Shown: piece by piece, positions 18,601-30,800 of the stretch
Layout of the letters: each line of letters begins with the position of its first letter
Numbering within the stretch: position 1 is the first letter of the stretch
Source of the DNA: Streptomyces rapamycinicus NRRL 5491
GTDB lineage: Bacteria > Actinomycetota > Actinomycetes > Streptomycetales > Streptomycetaceae
NCBI RefSeq assembly: GCF_024298965.1
Contig: NZ_CP085193.1
Coordinates: 11,346,001 to 11,410,000 of the forward strand
Length of the DNA: 64,000 bases
Direction of reading: 5' to 3'
Translations under genes and position numbers: made by a program
The notes under the pieces: model-generated
Database searches by the model: none
Told to the model about the DNA's origin: nothing
What the model saw: the letters and a program-made list of their open reading frames with translations, nothing else

Positions 18601-21600
18601 ACGAGGCCGGTCCGGCGGCAGCGGATGTCGGTCTGTCGCTGGTCACCACACGTGCGGCGTTCGAGCGGCGGGCGGTGGTGCTGGGTGATGACCGTACCGC
18701 CCTCGTCAGTGGCCTGACCGCGCTGGCCGAGGGGCGCGAGGCCACGGGTGTGGTGCGCGGGACGGCCACTGGCTCCTCGGACCGCGTCGCCTTCGTCTTC
18801 CCTGGTCAGGGGTCGCAGTGGGTGGGGATGGCGGCGGGGCTGTTGGAGTCGTCGCCGGTGTTCGCGGAGCGGATGGAGGAGTGCGCGGCGGCGTTGGCGC
18901 CGTTCGTGGACTGGTCGCTGGTGGATGTGCTCAGCGACCCCGCGGCGCTGGAGCGGGTGGATGTGGTGCAGCCAGCCTTGTGGGCGGTGATGGTGTCGCT
19001 GGCGGAGCTGTGGCGTTCGTACGGTGTCGAGCCCGCGGCCGTCATCGGTCACTCCCAGGGTGAGATCGCGGCGGCGTGTGCGGCGGGTGCGTTGTCGCTG
19101 GAGGACGCGGCACGCGTGGTGGCCCTGCGCAGCAAGGCGCTGCGTGCGCTGTCAGGGCTGGGCGGCATGGTGTCCGTGTCGTCGCCGTTGGAGACGGTGA
19201 GGGAGCGGCTCGCGCCGTGGGATGAGCGGCTGTCGGTGGCGGCGGTCAACGGTCCCTCGGCTGTCGTGGTCTCCGGCGACGCGGACGCGCTGGACGAGCT
19301 GCTGGCGGCGTGCGAGGCGGACGAGATCCGGGCGCGTCGCATTCCCGTGGACTACGCCTCGCACTGTGCCCACGTCGAGGCCATCGAGGACGAGCTTCAG
19401 CGGACTCTCGGGGGGATCACCCCGCACTCGTCGTCGGTGCCGTTCTACTCCACGGTCACGGCAGGTGCGCTGGACACCAAGGAACTGGACGCCGGGTACT
19501 GGTACCGCAATCTGCGTCAGACGGTGCGCTTCGACGAGGCCGTCCGTGCCCTGCTCGCCGACGGCTTCGATACGTTCATCGAGGCCAGCGCCCATCCCGT
19601 CCTGACGATGGGCGTGGAGCAGACGGCCCAGGACCACGGCACGCACATCACGGCCGTCGGATCCCTGCGCCGCGACGAAGGCGGTCTCGACCGGTTCGCC
19701 GGCTCCCTGGCCGAGGCATACGTCGGCGGCGCGGCCGTCGACTGGGCGGCCATGTTCGCGGGCACGGGCGCCCGGCGCGTCGACCTGCCGACGTACGCCT
19801 TCCAGCACCAGCGCTACTGGGTCGAGCCCTCAGCCGTGGCGGGCGATGTGTCCTCGGCCGGACTGACCTCCGCCGACCACCCCCTCCTCGGCGCGGCGAC
19901 CGCGCTGCCCGACTCGGACGGGTGGCTGCTGACGGGCCGCCTCTCGCTCCGTACGCATCCCTGGCTGGCCGAACACACCGTGCTCGGCCGGGCCCTGCTG
20001 CCCGCGTCCGCGTTCGTGGAGTTGGCGCTGCGCGCCGGTGACGCGGCCGGATGCGACCGCGTGGCGGAGCTGACTCTGGAGGCGCCTCTGGTGCTTCCCG
20101 AACAGGGCGCCGTACAGCTCCAGTTGACCGTCGGCGGGCCCGGGGAGGACGGCGGACGTCCCGTACGGGTGTACGCGCGGCCGGAGGGCAGCACGGACCG
20201 GCCATGGACCCGCTGTGCCTCGGGAACGCTGGTCCACGGCGAGGCCCACAGCGAGGCCCATGGCGAGGCCCACCTCCACGCCAATGACCTCAGCGTATGG
20301 CCGCCTACCGGCGCGGAGGCCGTCGACACCGCCGGTCTCTACGAGCGGTTGGCCGACGCCGGGGTGACGTACGGGCCCATCTTCCGCGGCGTTCGCGCGG
20401 TATGGCGCCGCGGTGAGGAGCTCTTCGCCGAGGTGGTGCTGCCCGAGGAAGCCCATGGCGAGGTGTCCAGGTTCGGCATCCACCCGGCCCTGCTGGACAC
20501 CGCCTTGCAGCCGGGTCTGGCGCCCTTCTCGGGCGATGTGGACGGCATCCGCCTGCCGTTCCTCTGGAGCGGTGTGTCGTTGCACGCGACCGGGGCGTCG
20601 ATGCTCCGCGTGCGGCTGACCCGCGAGGGCACCGACACCCTGTCCGCGCTGGTCGCCGACCCGGCCGGAACACCGGTGGCCACGGTGGACGCGCTGGTGG
20701 CGCGGCCGGTGACGGAGGAGCGGTTCGCGGCCGCGACAGCGCGGCCCGGCGACGGCCGACCGGAACGGGCCGCCGTGGTCCGCCGCGCACTGGCCCGGAC
20801 GACGCCCGCAGCGGAGGAGGCGTCACTACGGCAGCGGCTGCGCCGGGTGGGCGAGGCGGAGCGGGAGCGGATCGTGCTGCGCATGGTCCAGGACCAGGCC
20901 GCCACCGTCCTCGGCCACAGCACACCGGACGCCGTCGAGCCGGAGATCTCCTTCAAGGAGCACGGCTTCGACTCCCTCACGGCGGTGGAGCTGCGGAACC
21001 GGCTGAACACGGCCACCGGCGAACGGCTGCCCGCCACGGTGGTCTTCGACTACCCGACCCCCACCGCGCTCGCGGAATACCTCCGCGCGGAACTGCTCGG
21101 CCTCCGGGAGGGCGATGCGCCCTCGGCACCCGCGCCCGTCACCCGGGCCGAGCCGGACGGCGATCCGATCGCCATCGTCGCCATGGGGTGCCGTCTGCCC
21201 GGCGGTGTCCGGTCCCCGGAGGAACTGTGGGACCTGCTGGCCGAGGGCCGTGACGCGATATCCGGCTTCCCCGAGGACCGTGGCTGGGAGCTCGACGGAC
21301 TCTACGACGCCGACCCCGACGCCCCCGGGAAGACCTATACGCGCCACGGTGGCTTCGTCAACGGCGCGGGCGAATTCGACGCGGCGTTCTTCGGCATCTC
21401 ACCGCGTGAGGCGGTGGCGATGGACCCGCAGCACCGACTGCTGCTGGAGACGTCCTGGGAGACCTTCGAACGCGCGGGCATCGACCCGGCCTCCCTGCGT
21501 GGCAGCCAGACCGGTGTGTTCGTGGGCGCCGGATCACACGGATACGGCGCGGGCCCGATCCGGCCGTCGAGCGGTGTCGAGGGCTATCTGCTCACCGGTA

Positions 21601-24600
21601 ACGCCCTCAGCGTCACCTCCGGTCGGCTCGCCTATGCGTTCGGCTTCGAAGGGCCCGCCGTCGCCGTCGACACGGCGTGCTCGTCGTCGCTGGTGGCGCT
21701 GCACCTGGCCGCGCAGTCGCTGCGGCAGGGCGAGTGCTCCCTGGCCCTGGCCGGTGGCACCGCCGTCATGTCCACCCCCTGGACGTTCGTCGGCTTCAGC
21801 CGCCAGCGGGGACTGGCCCCGGACGGGCGCTGCAAGCCCTTCTCCGCCGCCGCCGATGGCTTCGGCCCGGCGGAGGGCGTCGGTGTGCTGCTGCTGGAAC
21901 GCCTGTCGGACGCCCGCCGGAACGGACACCGTGTGCTCGCCCTCGTACGGGGCACCGCCATCAACCAGGACGGTGCGAGCAACGGCCTCACCGCGCCCAA
22001 CGGCCCCTCACAACAGCGGGTGATCCGCCTCGCGTTGGAGAACGCCCGGCTGTCGCCGGCCGAGGTGGACGCGGTCGAGGCCCATGGCACCGGCACCAAG
22101 CTGGGCGACCCCATCGAGGCACAGGCCCTGCTGGCCACGTATGGCAGGGGCCGCCCCGAAGAACGGCCGCTGCTGCTGGGCTCGGTGAAGTCGAACATCG
22201 GACACACGCAGGCGGCGGCGGGTGTGGCCGGTGTGATCAAGATGGTGCTCGGCATGCGACACGGTGTGCTGCCGCGCACCCTGCACGTGGATGAGCCATC
22301 GCCGCATGTGGACTGGTCCGAGGGCGGATTGCGTCTGCTGACGGACGATATGACCTGGCCGGAGACGGGACGGCCGCGCCGCGCGGCGGTCTCCGCCTTC
22401 GGGATGAGCGGAACCAACGCCCACGCCGTGCTGGAGCAGGCCCCGCTCGACGACGCCCCCGGCCATGGTGTCGATGACGACACCCCGGCCGAGGGACTGC
22501 CGGAGATCACGCCATGGGTGATCTCCGGGCGGTCGGACACCGCGGTCGAGGCACAGGCGGAACGGCTGCTGACCCGCGTGCGCGAGCGCGGAGAGGTTTC
22601 GCCCGCCGATGTCGGGCTGTCGTTGGCGACCACGCGCAGTGTCTTCGAACACCGCGCGGTGGTGCTGGCAGGAGACAGGGACGGCCTCCTCAACGGCCTG
22701 GGCGCGTTGGCCGAGGGGAACGTGGCCCCCGGCATGGTGCGCGGGATGGCGACCGCCCGGGATCACGCGGTGCTGGTCTTCCCTGGCCAGGGGTCGCAGT
22801 GGGTGGGGATGGCTGCGGGGTTGTTGGAGTCGTCTGCGGTGTTCGCGGAGCGGTTGGGGGAGTGTGCGGTGGCGTTGGGGCCGTTCGTGGACTGGTCGTT
22901 GGTGGATGTGTTGGGTGATGCGGTGGCGTTGGGGCGGGTGGATGTGGTGCAGCCGGTGTTGTGGGCGGTGATGGTGTCTCTGGCTGAGTTGTGGCGTTCG
23001 TACGGTGTGGAGCCTGCGGCGGTCATCGGTCATTCGCAGGGTGAGATCGCGGCGGCGTGTGTGGCGGGTGCGTTGTCGTTGGAGGACGCGGCGCGGGTGG
23101 TGGCGTTGCGGAGTAAGGCGTTGCGGGCGTTGTCGGGGTTGGGTGGCATGGTGTCGGTGTCGTTGCCGGTGGGGGAGGTGCGGGAGCGGCTGGGCCGGTG
23201 GGGTGAGCGGTTGTCGGTGGCGGCGGTGAACGGGCCCTCGGCCGTGGTGGTCTCCGGCGATGCGGATGCGTTGGAGGAGTTGCTGGCCGTAAGCGAGGGC
23301 GAGGAGATCCGGGCGCGGCGCGTTCCGGTGGATTACGCCTCGCACTGCGCTCACGTCGAGGCCATCGAGGATGAGCTTCGGCAGGTCCTCGCGGGGATCG
23401 CGCCGCGCTCGTCGTCGGTGCCGTTCTATTCGACGGTGACCGGTGGGGTGCTCGATACGGCCGACCTGGATGCCGGGTACTGGTATCGCAATCTGCGTCA
23501 GACCGTGCGTTTCGACGAGACCGTACGCGCCCTGCTGGCCGACGGCTTCCAGGTGTTCATCGAGGCCAGCGCCCACCCCGTCCTGACGATGGGTGTGGAG
23601 CAGACTGCCGAGGAGCACGGGACCCGGGTCACCGCGGTCGGTTCGCTGCGCCGCGACGAAGGCGGTCTGGAGCGCTTCATGACCTCCTTGGCCGAGGCGT
23701 ACGTGGGCGGCGCGTCCGTCGACTGGGCGGGGATGTTCGCGGGGACGGGCGCGCGGCGCGTCGATCTGCCGACGTATGCGTTCCAGCGCACCCACTTCTG
23801 GTTGGAGTCCGAGGCCATCGACGCCGCAGGCGATGTGGCATCGGTGGGGCTGGACTCGGCCGGGCATCCGTTGCTGGGGGCCGCCGTGCCGCTGCCCGAC
23901 TCCGACGGCTTCCTGCTCACCGGTCGGCTCTCGCTCCGTACCCACCCCTGGCTCGCCGACCACGCGGTGTTGGGCCGGGCCATCCTGCCCGGTACGGCGT
24001 TTGTCGAGCTGGCGTCGAGGGCCGGTGACGCGGTCGGTTGTGACCGGTTGGAGGAGCTGACGCTGGAGGCGCCCCTGGTGCTGCCCGACGAGGGGGCGGT
24101 CCAGGTGCAGCTGGTCGTGAGCGGGCCCGGGCAGGACGGGCAGCGCGAGTTCAGCGTGCACGCCCGCCGCGACGACGTCCCGGACGCCTCGTGGACGTGC
24201 CACGCGAAGGGCGTCCTGGCACTGAACTCACCGGCGATCGACGGGACGACCGGCCCGGTGGACCTGAAGGCATGGCCACCGGCGGGCGCGGAGGCGGTCG
24301 AGACCGCGGGTTTCTACGAGGATGTGGCGGCCACCGGACTGGTGTACGGACCGGTGTTCCGAGGGCTGCGCGCCGTCTGGCGCAAGGCTGACGAGGTCTT
24401 TGCCGAGGTGGCGCTGCCGGAGGAGTCGCGCGCCGACGCGGCCCGGTTCGGGCTGCATCCCGCCCTCCTCGACACGGCGCTGCACGCCTGGCTGGTATGC
24501 GCCGCCTCCCATCCGGAGAAGGACGCGCGTAAGGCCGGGATCCGGCTGCCGTTCGTATGGAGCGGTGTGTCGTTGCACGCCACCGGCGCGACCTCTCTAC

Positions 24601-27600
24601 GGGTACGGCTGGCCCGTGTGGGCGCCGATGGGATGTCCGTCCTGGTGGCCGACGCCGCCGGAACACCGGTGGCGACGGCGGAGGCGCTGGTCACCCGGCC
24701 GGTCTCGGAAGCGCAGCTCGCGTCGTCCGCCGACGACGGCGAGTCGCTGTACCGAGTGGAGTGGATCGCGGGGCCCACGACCGCCCGGGCCCCCGCCAGC
24801 GACCGATGCGCGGTGGCCGGACCGGACCCCTTCGGCCTGGCCAGGGCGTTGAAGTCGGCCGATGGATCGGTGGAGGAACACGCCGATCTGGCCGCTCTCG
24901 CAGCGCATGTGCGATCGGGCGCTCCCGTGCCGGACCTGGTGTTCGTGACCGTGTCCTCCGCCCCCGGTGAGGACGTCGTCCCGGCGGCACACGCCGTGGC
25001 CCACCGGACCCTGGACACGGTGCGGGCATGGCTGGCGGAGGACGGGTTCGCCGCGGCCCGGCTGGTGTTCGTCACCCGGGGCGCGCTGGCGACCGAGGAC
25101 GGTGAGGACCCGCGCGACCTGGCCGCGGCTCCGGTCTGGGGGCTGGTGCGATCGGCGCAGGCCGAGCATCCGGACCGTTTCGTCCTGCTGGACGTGGACG
25201 GCGCCGAGCCGTCGCTCGCCGTGCTGCACCAGGCGGTGGCGACCGGGGAGCCGCAGCTCGCGGCGCGCGGCGCCGAGGTGCTGGTGCCACGTCTGGCCCC
25301 CGGCGCCGCGAGGGATGTGCTGACACCACCGGATGACACGGCGGCGTGGCGGCTGGAGGCGTCCGGAGCGGGCACGCTGGAGGGGCTGACCCTGGCCACG
25401 GCCACGGACACCACCCGGGCACTCGGCGAGCACGAGGTGCGGGTGGCCGTGCGCGCCACGGGCCTGAACTTCCGCGATGTCCTCATCTCCCTGGACATGT
25501 ATCCGGACGAGGCCATGATGGGCGGTGAGGGGGCCGGTGTGGTCGTGGCCACCGGTTCCGGTGTGACCTCCCTCGCCGTCGGCGACCGGGTGATGGGGCT
25601 GTGGTCCGGGGGGTTCGGGCCGCTGGCCGTGGTGGATCACCGCACCCTGGTACGGATCCCGGACGGCTGGTCCTTCACCGAGGCCGCGTCCGTCCCCGTG
25701 GTGTTCGTGACGGCCCTGTACGCGCTGCGGGAGCTGGCGGGCGTACGGCGCGGTGAGTCGCTGCTGGTCCATTCCGCCGCCGGTGGTGTGGGGATGGCCG
25801 CGGTGCGGCTGGCGCGGGCCTGGGGCGTCGAGGTGTTCGCCACCGCGAGCGAGGCCAAGTGGGACGTCCTGCGCGGCCTCGGGCTTGACGAGGCGCATAT
25901 CGCGTCGTCGCGCACGCTGGAGTTCGAGGAGCGGTTCACGGACTCCTCGGCCGGCCGTGGTGTGGATGTGGTCCTGGATTCCCTGTCCGGTGAGTTCGTG
26001 GACGCGTCGCTGCGGCTGCTCGCCGAGGGCGGGCGGTTCATCGAGATGGGCAAGACGGATGTGCGGTCCGCCGATGCGGTGGCCGCGGCCCATCCGGGCG
26101 TGCTGTACCGGGCGTTCGACCTGGGGGAGGCGGGGCCGGAGCACATCGGGGAGATGCTCGCGGAGATCGTGGCTCTCTTCGAGCGCGGTGTGCTGGAGCC
26201 GCTGCCCGCACGGGTGTGGGACGTGCGCAGGGCTCCCGAGGCGTTCCGGTTCATGAGCCAGGCCCGCCATGTGGGCAAGCTGGTGCTGAGCGTTCCGGCC
26301 GCGCCGGCCCCGGAGGGGACCGTACTGATCACCGGCGCCGGTGGCGTCCTGGGCGGACTGATCGCCCGGCATCTGGTGGCGGAGCACGGCATCCACCGGC
26401 TGCTGCTGGTCAGCCGCCGTGGCCGCGCGGCCGAGAGCATGGCGGCGCTCGAGGCGGAGCTGACGGCCCTGGGAGCCTCGGTCACCGTCGCCGCCTGCGA
26501 TGTCGCCGACCGCGACGCGCTGGCCGACCTGCTGGCGGACCTCCCCGATGGCCACGGTCTGAACGGTGTGGTCCACGCCGCGGGCATCCTGGACGACGGA
26601 ACGGTGGCCTCGCTGACACCGGAGCGGCTCGACGCGGTACTGCGCGCCAAGGTCGACGGGGCGTGGCATCTGCACGAGCTGACGCGCCGTTTCGACGTGG
26701 CCATGTTCGCCTTGTTCTCGTCGACCGCCGGGGTCCTGGGGTCCGCGGGGCAGGCCAACTACGCCGCCGCCAACACGTTCCTGGACGGACTGGCCCAGCG
26801 GCGCCGGGCGATGGGTCTGCCCGGAGTGTCGCTCGCCTGGGGTCTGTGGGCCGAGCGCACCGGAATGACCGGACACCTCGGCCAGGCGGACCTCTCGCGG
26901 ATGACACGGGTCGGACTGGTGCCCTTCCCCACCGAGGAGGGGCTGCGGCTGTTCGACACGGCCGGGCGGCTGGCCGAGGGCGTGGTGGTGCCCGCGCGGC
27001 TCGACCTCGGCCACCTGGCGGCCGCCGCCGACGCCACGCCCGTACCGCCCTTGCTCAACGCACTCGTACGACGGCCCGCTCCGCCCCGGCGTGCCTCGGC
27101 CCAGGAAGACCCCGGCTCGCGGGAGGCGCCGCTGGCGCGGCGGCTGGCCGGGCTCGGCCAGGGGGAGCGGCAGCGGACGCTGCTGCGTCTGGTCCAGGAA
27201 CACGCCGCCACGGTCCTCGGCCATGGGACGGCGTCCGCGGTGGTCACCGACCGCGGCTTCCTGGAGCTCGGCTTCGACTCGCTCACCGCGGTCGAGCTTC
27301 GCAACCGGCTGAACGCGGCCACCGGGCTGCGGCTGCCCGCGACCCTCGTCTTCGACTACCCGACCCCCGCCGCGCTGGCCGGACACCTGGGGGAGGAGAT
27401 CGCCCCCGTGGCGGCGGACGACCCGTCGGACGCGGCCGCCGAACTCGACCGGCTGGAAGCCGCGTTGCTCGGCACGGAGACGGCGGCCGACGACACCACC
27501 CGCGCGATGGTGGCCGACCGGCTGAAGCGCCTGCTGTCCCACTGGGACGGGGACCGCGGCGGCCCGGCGCCGGACGGCCGGGCCGGTGGCCCCGCTCCCG

Positions 27601-27776
27601 GTGCCGCCCTCGGTCCCGCCCTCGGTCCCGCCACCGGTCCCGCCACCGGTTCCGCCACCGGTCCCGCCACCGGTTCCGCCACCGGTTCCGGCGACGCGGA
27701 CGACGTCGCGGAGCACTTGGAGACGGCGGCGGCCGACGAGCTCTTCGCCTTCATCGACCAGGAGTTCGGGTCGTGA
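9627..27776 (+). CDS. Type I modular polyketide synthase: loading module plus extension modules 1-3
   Basis: A 6049-residue protein starts the assembly line. Domain order: KSQ-AT-ACP (about 13-1013), KS-AT-KR-ACP (1031-2500), KS-AT-DH-ACP (2521-3822), KS-AT-DH-ER-KR-ACP (3846-5922), then a C-terminal docking region ending in a [16 protein letters not shown] helix. The loading ketosynthase has glutamine (Q176, DAGQASSL) in place of the active cysteine. The loading AT carries the YASH signature for methylmalonyl-CoA, so the starter is propionyl made by decarboxylation. AT1 carries HAFH (malonyl); AT2 and AT3 carry YASH. All ACPs keep the GFDSL serine. Module 2 is odd in having a DH but no KR. 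The ATG at 9627 has AGGGAG 8 nt upstream. It is the first of four collinear PKS genes, followed by a 94-bp gap. Confidence 0.97.
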   Translation: MKGSDGTSPSTTDAPIAVVGLSCRLPGAPDPATFRQLLRDGADAITEAPEGRPGGDTGAPHRGGFLDRDRIDHFDAAFFGISPREAAAMDPQQRLTLELTWEALEDAGIVPDRLRDSRTGVYIGVIADDYATLIRRGGPEAIDRHSFTGLHRGIIANRVSYHLGLRGPSLTLDAGQASSLAAIHLACEGIRRGETSIAIAGGVHLNLAPESGISAARFGGLSPDGVTYTFDARANGFVRGEGGGAVVLKPLADALADGDPVYCVIRGSALNNDGGGDHLTTPHQGAQEDLLRRACRQAGVDPARVQYVELHGTGTKVGDPIEAAALGAVLGTARRPTDAPLLVGSAKTNVGHLEGAAGVVGFIKTALGLKHGELFPSLNFRTPNPDIPLDRLRLRVQTASEPWLADAAGTREALTAGVSSFGVGGTNCHVVVSGAPEPVAVARVAVGADGKGAPGRIPWVVSGRSDAALRAQAGRLGSYMGERAELSAGDIGFSLAVTRSAFEHRAVVLGSDRAALAEGLSAVAEGGGAPGLVRGVVAGGDGRAVLVFPGQGSQWVGMAAGLLESSAVFAERLGECAAALAPFVDWSLDDVLGDAVALGRVDVVQPVLWAVMVSLAEVWRSYGVEPAAVVGHSQGEIAAACVAGGLSLEDAARVVALRSRALRALSGMGGMVSVSLPVDSVRERLGRWGERLSVAAVNGPLAVVVSGDADALEELLAVCGGEGVRARRVPVDYASHCAHVEAIEGELARELAGISPRSSSVPFYSTVTGGVLDTAGLDAGYWYRNLRQTVRFEETVRALLSDGFQVFIEASAHPVLTVGVEQTAEQHGSDVAAVGSLRRDEGGLERFLTSVAEAYVGGASVDWARTFAGTGARRVELPTYAFQRKRYWLDVQALPQPSPLARPDATDLGDSADHASATDAASFLRARLAPLDDAQRAEMLADLVRDQVATALGYEGPDAVELGRTFKELGFDSLGAVDFRNRLNTTTGLRLSTTLLFDHPTPRALVRHLRDRLLGDDGREETAPAPVGVALDEPIAIVGMSCRYPGGVRSPEELWQLIASGGDAIGAFPADRGWDLSGLYDADPGRAGTTYAREGGFLYDAGDFDAPFFGIPPREALAMDPQQRLLLETSWEVFERAGIDPAGREKSRTGVFVGAMSQDYGPRMHDASDELQGYLLTGNTVSAASGRISYTMGFEGPAMTVDTACSSSLVALHLAVQSLRQGECALALAGGVTVMPTPGLFVEFSRQQGLAPDGRCKPFASAADGTGWAEGAGMLLLERLSDARRNGHRVLAVVRGSAINQDGASNGLTAPNGPSQQRVIRAALTNAGLSPADVDAVEAHGTGTALGDPIEAEALLATYGRERSAEDRPLWLGSVKSNIGHTQAAAGVAGVMKMVLAMRHGVLPKSLHVDEPSPHVDWSAGAVELLTEAVEWPETGRSWRAGVSSFGISGTNAHVIVEQAPAEVGVAEPVDEGRETPASVPWVVSAKSEDALRAQAERLLSAVCGELDAEASVVDVASSLVATRSMFEHRAVVLAGDHEGLTAGLEALVEDAPAAGVVRGSVVPGKLAVLFSGQGRQRVGMGRELYGAFPVFADAFDEVCGHFDGVLECSLRDVVFGDVAGLDETGFTQCGLFAVEVGLFRLVESWGVRPDFVAGHSIGELVAAHVAGVLSLEDACVLVAARGRLMQGLPSGGVMVSVQAAEADVLSLLAGREAEVSVAAVNGPYSTVISGAEEAVSEVAGRFEAQEIKTKRLRVSHAFHSPLMEPMLAEFRRVAEGLSYAPSRVPVVSNVTGLVADAEALCSAEYWVRHVREAVRFADGVRSLADAGVTTFLELGPDGVLSGMGQECVSDAVFSSALRDGRGEIPSLQEALAEIYVRGRQVDWTALLAPGRPRRVELPTYAFQRERFWLEPVRTGTAPALARVADGWRYPVSWSPVSDVVGAALTGTWLVAVPAGLAGDEWVADCVAALAGRGAQAVVVELGRDDADRAVMADRLRRALEETEVSDAAGVVSLLALAEGRHGEYGSVPLGLALTLTLLQGIGDAGVGGRVWCVTRGAVAVGGSESPLSVEQAAVWGMGRVAGLEAPERWGGLVDLPEVWGARVADRLVGAASGRVDETEVAVRASGVFGRRVVRAVEGAQGVGGWVPSGTVLVTGGTGALGAHVARWLACAGVEHLLLVSRRGSEAAGVGELCAELREMGVRVTVVACDVGDRDALAGVLAGVPEELPLTGVVHAAGVLDDGVLDGLSVERFEGVLRAKSEAAWHLHELTRGLDLSAFVLFSSFSGMVGAAGQANYAAANATLDALAGWRRGAGLPATSVAWGPWADNGMAEAVADRWRRHGLPAMDPESAVAALEHSVNHPAAASLIVADVEWDTLARTMPDTRSRRLLHDLTAHGSPDTANEVTTTDGSLRRRLAGLGTAEQDRILLEFVRSHVAAVLGHRRPGAIDADRAFKELGFDSLAAVTLRNRLNAATGLTLPSTLLFDHPTVTALVKLLRTEALGLRNGADDALPVAVATDDEPIAIVAMSCRFPGEVRTPEDLWQLLLAGREVLTEFPADRGWDLETLYGPDPDEHGKSYVREGGFLDGAGDFDPKFFGISPREAVAMDPQQRLLLETSWEAFERAGIDPTLLRGSRTGVFVGSNGQDYATSLRQAAAEHVEGHLVTSSAASVVSGRISYTFGFEGPAVTVDTACSSSLVALHLAAQSLRQGECSLALAGGVTVMSTPELFVEFSRQRGLAADGRCKAFAAAADGTGWGEGVGLLLLERLSDARREGHQVLSVVRGSAVNQDGASNGLTAPSGPSQQRVIRAALANARLSAADVDMVEAHGTGTTLGDPIEAQALLATYGQERPGEWPLWLGSIKSNIGHTQAAAGVAGVIKSVLAMRHGVLPQTLHIDEPSAHVDWSTGAVELLTGPTAWPETGRPRRAGVSSFGVSGTNAHVILEQGPMVSDAATDATSEPGSVVPWVVSARSEAGLQDQAARLLSMVGDEAGPAAADVGLSLVTTRAAFERRAVVLGDDRTALVSGLTALAEGREATGVVRGTATGSSDRVAFVFPGQGSQWVGMAAGLLESSPVFAERMEECAAALAPFVDWSLVDVLSDPAALERVDVVQPALWAVMVSLAELWRSYGVEPAAVIGHSQGEIAAACAAGALSLEDAARVVALRSKALRALSGLGGMVSVSSPLETVRERLAPWDERLSVAAVNGPSAVVVSGDADALDELLAACEADEIRARRIPVDYASHCAHVEAIEDELQRTLGGITPHSSSVPFYSTVTAGALDTKELDAGYWYRNLRQTVRFDEAVRALLADGFDTFIEASAHPVLTMGVEQTAQDHGTHITAVGSLRRDEGGLDRFAGSLAEAYVGGAAVDWAAMFAGTGARRVDLPTYAFQHQRYWVEPSAVAGDVSSAGLTSADHPLLGAATALPDSDGWLLTGRLSLRTHPWLAEHTVLGRALLPASAFVELALRAGDAAGCDRVAELTLEAPLVLPEQGAVQLQLTVGGPGEDGGRPVRVYARPEGSTDRPWTRCASGTLVHGEAHSEAHGEAHLHANDLSVWPPTGAEAVDTAGLYERLADAGVTYGPIFRGVRAVWRRGEELFAEVVLPEEAHGEVSRFGIHPALLDTALQPGLAPFSGDVDGIRLPFLWSGVSLHATGASMLRVRLTREGTDTLSALVADPAGTPVATVDALVARPVTEERFAAATARPGDGRPERAAVVRRALARTTPAAEEASLRQRLRRVGEAERERIVLRMVQDQAATVLGHSTPDAVEPEISFKEHGFDSLTAVELRNRLNTATGERLPATVVFDYPTPTALAEYLRAELLGLREGDAPSAPAPVTRAEPDGDPIAIVAMGCRLPGGVRSPEELWDLLAEGRDAISGFPEDRGWELDGLYDADPDAPGKTYTRHGGFVNGAGEFDAAFFGISPREAVAMDPQHRLLLETSWETFERAGIDPASLRGSQTGVFVGAGSHGYGAGPIRPSSGVEGYLLTGNALSVTSGRLAYAFGFEGPAVAVDTACSSSLVALHLAAQSLRQGECSLALAGGTAVMSTPWTFVGFSRQRGLAPDGRCKPFSAAADGFGPAEGVGVLLLERLSDARRNGHRVLALVRGTAINQDGASNGLTAPNGPSQQRVIRLALENARLSPAEVDAVEAHGTGTKLGDPIEAQALLATYGRGRPEERPLLLGSVKSNIGHTQAAAGVAGVIKMVLGMRHGVLPRTLHVDEPSPHVDWSEGGLRLLTDDMTWPETGRPRRAAVSAFGMSGTNAHAVLEQAPLDDAPGHGVDDDTPAEGLPEITPWVISGRSDTAVEAQAERLLTRVRERGEVSPADVGLSLATTRSVFEHRAVVLAGDRDGLLNGLGALAEGNVAPGMVRGMATARDHAVLVFPGQGSQWVGMAAGLLESSAVFAERLGECAVALGPFVDWSLVDVLGDAVALGRVDVVQPVLWAVMVSLAELWRSYGVEPAAVIGHSQGEIAAACVAGALSLEDAARVVALRSKALRALSGLGGMVSVSLPVGEVRERLGRWGERLSVAAVNGPSAVVVSGDADALEELLAVSEGEEIRARRVPVDYASHCAHVEAIEDELRQVLAGIAPRSSSVPFYSTVTGGVLDTADLDAGYWYRNLRQTVRFDETVRALLADGFQVFIEASAHPVLTMGVEQTAEEHGTRVTAVGSLRRDEGGLERFMTSLAEAYVGGASVDWAGMFAGTGARRVDLPTYAFQRTHFWLESEAIDAAGDVASVGLDSAGHPLLGAAVPLPDSDGFLLTGRLSLRTHPWLADHAVLGRAILPGTAFVELASRAGDAVGCDRLEELTLEAPLVLPDEGAVQVQLVVSGPGQDGQREFSVHARRDDVPDASWTCHAKGVLALNSPAIDGTTGPVDLKAWPPAGAEAVETAGFYEDVAATGLVYGPVFRGLRAVWRKADEVFAEVALPEESRADAARFGLHPALLDTALHAWLVCAASHPEKDARKAGIRLPFVWSGVSLHATGATSLRVRLARVGADGMSVLVADAAGTPVATAEALVTRPVSEAQLASSADDGESLYRVEWIAGPTTARAPASDRCAVAGPDPFGLARALKSADGSVEEHADLAALAAHVRSGAPVPDLVFVTVSSAPGEDVVPAAHAVAHRTLDTVRAWLAEDGFAAARLVFVTRGALATEDGEDPRDLAAAPVWGLVRSAQAEHPDRFVLLDVDGAEPSLAVLHQAVATGEPQLAARGAEVLVPRLAPGAARDVLTPPDDTAAWRLEASGAGTLEGLTLATATDTTRALGEHEVRVAVRATGLNFRDVLISLDMYPDEAMMGGEGAGVVVATGSGVTSLAVGDRVMGLWSGGFGPLAVVDHRTLVRIPDGWSFTEAASVPVVFVTALYALRELAGVRRGESLLVHSAAGGVGMAAVRLARAWGVEVFATASEAKWDVLRGLGLDEAHIASSRTLEFEERFTDSSAGRGVDVVLDSLSGEFVDASLRLLAEGGRFIEMGKTDVRSADAVAAAHPGVLYRAFDLGEAGPEHIGEMLAEIVALFERGVLEPLPARVWDVRRAPEAFRFMSQARHVGKLVLSVPAAPAPEGTVLITGAGGVLGGLIARHLVAEHGIHRLLLVSRRGRAAESMAALEAELTALGASVTVAACDVADRDALADLLADLPDGHGLNGVVHAAGILDDGTVASLTPERLDAVLRAKVDGAWHLHELTRRFDVAMFALFSSTAGVLGSAGQANYAAANTFLDGLAQRRRAMGLPGVSLAWGLWAERTGMTGHLGQADLSRMTRVGLVPFPTEEGLRLFDTAGRLAEGVVVPARLDLGHLAAAADATPVPPLLNALVRRPAPPRRASAQEDPGSREAPLARRLAGLGQGERQRTLLRLVQEHAATVLGHGTASAVVTDRGFLELGFDSLTAVELRNRLNAATGLRLPATLVFDYPTPAALAGHLGEEIAPVAADDPSDAAAELDRLEAALLGTETAADDTTRAMVADRLKRLLSHWDGDRGGPAPDGRAGGPAPGAALGPALGPATGPATGSATGPATGSATGSGDADDVAEHLETAAADELFAFIDQEFGS
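9664..12665 (+). other. Loading module: KSQ-AT(methylmalonyl)-ACP
   Basis: KSQ 9664-10925, with Q176 encoded at 10152-10154; the HGTGT and KTNVGH histidine motifs are kept, as needed for decarboxylation. AT about 11250-12290 has GHSQGE and YASHCAHVE, the methylmalonyl signature. ACP about 12445-12665, phosphopantetheine serine S973 in GFDSL. Predicted starter: propionyl. Confidence 0.93.
12718..17125 (+). other. Module 1: KS-AT(malonyl)-KR-ACP
   Basis: KS 12718-14000 (active C1205 in [14 protein letters not shown] replaces the usual GISPRE). AT 14325-15350 with GHSIGE and HAFH, malonyl. KR 15400-16760 with [12 protein letters not shown] and catalytic Ser/Tyr (ANYAAAN), no Pro at position 144: B1 type, D-hydroxyl. 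ACP 16900-17125. The KR is nearly identical to that of module 5. Confidence 0.93.
17188..21090 (+). other. Module 2: KS-AT(methylmalonyl)-DH-ACP, no KR
   Basis: KS 17188-18465 is intact. AT 18787-19830 carries GHSQGE and YASH. DH 19876-20720 keeps all hallmarks: [10 protein letters not shown] (H3450), YGPIF, LPFLW and DTALQ (D3624). Where modules 3, 6, 8, 9 and 10 continue with about 1.3 kb of KR structural and catalytic halves, this module has only a linker of roughly 60 residues before the ACP (20850-21090). The beta-keto group should stay unreduced. Confidence 0.92.
20238..20273 (+). repeat. Three 12-bp tandem repeats inside DH2
   Basis: Unit GGCGAGGCCCAC is repeated three times with single-base changes, encoding a [13 protein letters not shown] surface stretch. 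It keeps frame and lies in a variable loop of the DH domain, so it probably does not harm the fold. Confidence 0.8.
21163..27390 (+). other. Module 3: KS-AT(methylmalonyl)-DH-ER-KR-ACP, fully reducing
   Basis: KS 21163-22437. AT 22765-23810, YASH. DH 23868-24710 with [10 protein letters not shown] and DTALH. KR structural half about 24745-25340. ER 25345-26290 with [14 protein letters not shown] and nucleotide-binding [11 protein letters not shown]; the tyrosine in DMYP is the residue linked to a 2S methyl centre. Catalytic KR 26310-27010 ([22 protein letters not shown] type). ACP 27160-27390. Product unit: CH2-CH(CH3). Confidence 0.92.
27600..27683 (+). repeat. Seven 12-bp tandem repeats in the docking linker
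   Basis: Unit GGTCCCGCCACC and close variants occur seven times in frame, giving a run of [12 protein letters not shown] tetrapeptides between ACP3 and the C-terminal docking helices. This is a likely flexible, replication-slippage-prone spacer of variable length between strains. Confidence 0.9.
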
Positions 27777-27870
27777 TCCGAGCAGCAGCCGCCGCCATGG
27801 CGCACCCACGAACCCACCCCACCTGCCCGCCGAACACCCCGCTCCCGAAGCCCGACCCCGAGAGGTTCTG

Positions 27871-30800
27871 ATGTCGGAACAAGAAAAGCTGCTCGGTTAC
27901 CTCCGGCGGGTGACGGCTGATCTGCACCAGACACGGCAGCGGCTGCAGGACGTGGAGTCCGCGGCCCGCGAGCCGATCGCGATCGTCGGGATGAGCTGCC
28001 GCTTCCCCGGCGGGGTGCGCTCCCCCGAGGAGTTCTGGCGGCTGCTGAGCGGGGCCGAGGACGGCATCACACCATTCCCCGACGACCGCGGCTGGAACCT
28101 CGGCCCGCTCTACGACGCGGACCCCGACCGGCCCGGCACCTCCTACGCGCGCGAGGGCGGATTCCTGTACGACGTCGGCGACTTCGACGCCGACTTCTTC
28201 GGTATCTCGCCGCGTGAGGCGCTGGCGATGGACCCCCAGCAGCGGCTGCTGCTGGAAACTTCATGGGAGGCCGTCGAGCGGGCGGGCATCGACCCGGCCT
28301 CGCTCAGGGGCAGCCGGTCCGGAGTGTTCGTCGGGGCCGTGGCCCCCGACTACGGGCCGCGGGTGCACGAGGCCACCGACGGCGTCGAGGGCCACCTGGT
28401 GACCGGCAGCGCCATCAGCGTCGTATCCGGGCGCGTGGCCTACACCCTGGGCCTGGAGGGCCCGGCCGTGACGGTGGACACCGCGTGTTCCTCGTCGCTG
28501 GTCGCCCTGCACCTGGCCGTACAGGCCCTGCGCCAGGGGGAGTGCTCCCTCGCCCTGGCCGGTGGCGTCACCGTCATGGCCACGCCCGGTACCTTCATCG
28601 GCTTCAGCCGGCAGCGCGGACTCGCACCCGACGGGCGGTGCAAGCCCTTCGCGGCGGCGGCCGACGGTTTCGGGCCCGCCGAGGGCGTCGGCATGCTGTT
28701 CCTGGAGCGGCTCTCCGACGCACACCGCAACGGGCACCCCGTGCTGGCCGTCGTCCGGGGCACGGCGACCAACCAGGACGGCGCGAGCAGCGCGCTCTCC
28801 GCCCCCAACGGCCCGTCCCAGCAGCGGGTGATCCGCCAGGCGCTGGCCAACGCCGGACTCACGGCCGGGCAGGTCGACGCCGTCGAGGCACACGGGACGG
28901 GAACCAAGCTGGGCGACCCGATCGAGGCACAGGCACTGCTGGCCACCTACGGCCGTGAGCGCGCCACGGGCCACCCGCTGCTGCTGGGGTCGGTCAAGTC
29001 GAACATCGGACATACGCAGGCGGCGGCCGGTGTGGCCGGTGTGATGAAGATGGTGCTGGCGATGCGGCACGGAGTGCTGCCCCGCACCCTGCACATCGAC
29101 GAGCCGTCCCCGCATGTGGACTGGACGGCGGGCACCGTCGAACTCCTCACCGAGGCCACCGCGTGGCCCGAGGGTGAGGAGCCGCGCCGGGCCGGTGTGT
29201 CCTCGTTCGGCATCAGCGGCACCAACGCCCACGCCATCATCGAGCAGGCGCCGCCACCGGCCGCTACCGATGCCACTTCCGACGCCGTTTCCGACGCCGC
29301 TTCCGGTGCGGACGTGGCGGAGGAAGCGGCGGTGCCCCGGGCGGCGCTCCCGCTCGTCCCCTGGCCGCTGTCCAGCAAGTCCGCATCGGTGCTGCGCTCC
29401 CAGGCGACGCGGCTGCTGGACCACGTGGAGCGGCACCCGGAGGTCACGGCCGAGGACATCGGACTGTCCCTCGCCACCACGCGGACCGCCTTCGAGCACC
29501 GCGCGGTCGTGCTGGCCCCGGACCGTGCGGAAGCCGTACGGACCCTGGCCGAACACCTCGCGGGCCGGTGCGCCTCCGGGCTGGTCGAAGGCGTCGCCAA
29601 GCGCAGCGCCGGAGTCGCCTTCGTCTTCCCCGGCCAGGGGTCGCAGTGGGTGGGCATGGCGGCCGGACTGCTGGATTCCGCGCCGGTGTTCGCCCGGCGG
29701 ATGGAGGAGTGTGCGGCGGCGTTGGCGCCGTTCGTGGACTGGTCGCTGGTGGATGTGCTCCGCGACCCCGCGGCGCTGGAGCGGGTGGATGTCGTACAGC
29801 CCGCCCTGTTCGCGGTGATGGTGTCGCTGGCGGAGCTGTGGCGTTCGTACGGCGTGGAGCCGTCGGCCGTCATCGGCCATTCGCAGGGTGAGATCGCGGC
29901 GGCGTGTGTGGCGGGTGCGTTGTCGCTGGAGGATGCCGCGCGCGTGGTGGCCCTGCGCAGCCGCGCCCTGCGCGCGCTGTCCGGGCGCGGTGGCATGGCG
30001 TCGGTGTCGCTGCCCGTGGAGCGCGTACGGGAGCGGCTCGCGGCATGGGGCGAGCGGCTGTCGGTGGCGGCGGTGAACGGCCCGTCGGCGGTCGTGGTCT
30101 CCGGCGACGCGGACGCGCTGGACGAGTTGCTGGCGGCGTGCGAGGCGGAGGAGATCCGGGCGCGCCGCGTACCCGTGGACTACGCCTCGCACTCCGTCCA
30201 CGTCGAGAGCATCGAGGACGAGATCCGGCGCACCCTCGCCGGGATCGCTCCGCGCTCCTCATCGGTGCCGTTCTACTCCACGGTGACCGGCGGCGTGCTG
30301 GACACCACGGAGCTGAACGCCGGCTACTGGTACCGCAATCTGCGTACGACGGTGCGTTTCGACGAGACCGTACGAGTGCTCCTCGGCGAGGGATTCCAGA
30401 CGTTCGTGGAGGCCAGCGCGCATCCGGTGCTCACCATGGGCATCGAGCAGACGGCCGACGACCACGGCACCCCCGTGGCGGCCATCGGCTCGCTGCGCCG
30501 CGACGAAGGCGGCCCGGACCGGTTCCTGACCTCCCTGGCCGAGGCGCACGTCGGCGGCATCGCCATCGACTGGCGGACGGTGTTCGCCGGAACCGGCGCG
30601 CACCCCGTCGAGCTGCCCACCTACGCCTTCCAGCACCAGCGCTACTGGCTCACCTCGGCCACCACCGCGCGCCCCACCGGGAGCGCCCCGGCCGAAGACG
30701 GCGCGGACACGCACTTCTGGCAGGCCGTGGAGCGCGAGGACACCGAGGCGCTGGCCGCCGCGCTCCAGGTCCAATCCACCGAGCAGCACGCCTCGTTGGG

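Noticed and set aside
20720..20850. Hidden or frameshifted KR in module 2
   Set aside because: The frame is continuous and there are only about 130 bp between DH and the ACP region, too short for a KR; no GxGxxG or NYAAAN motif occurs.
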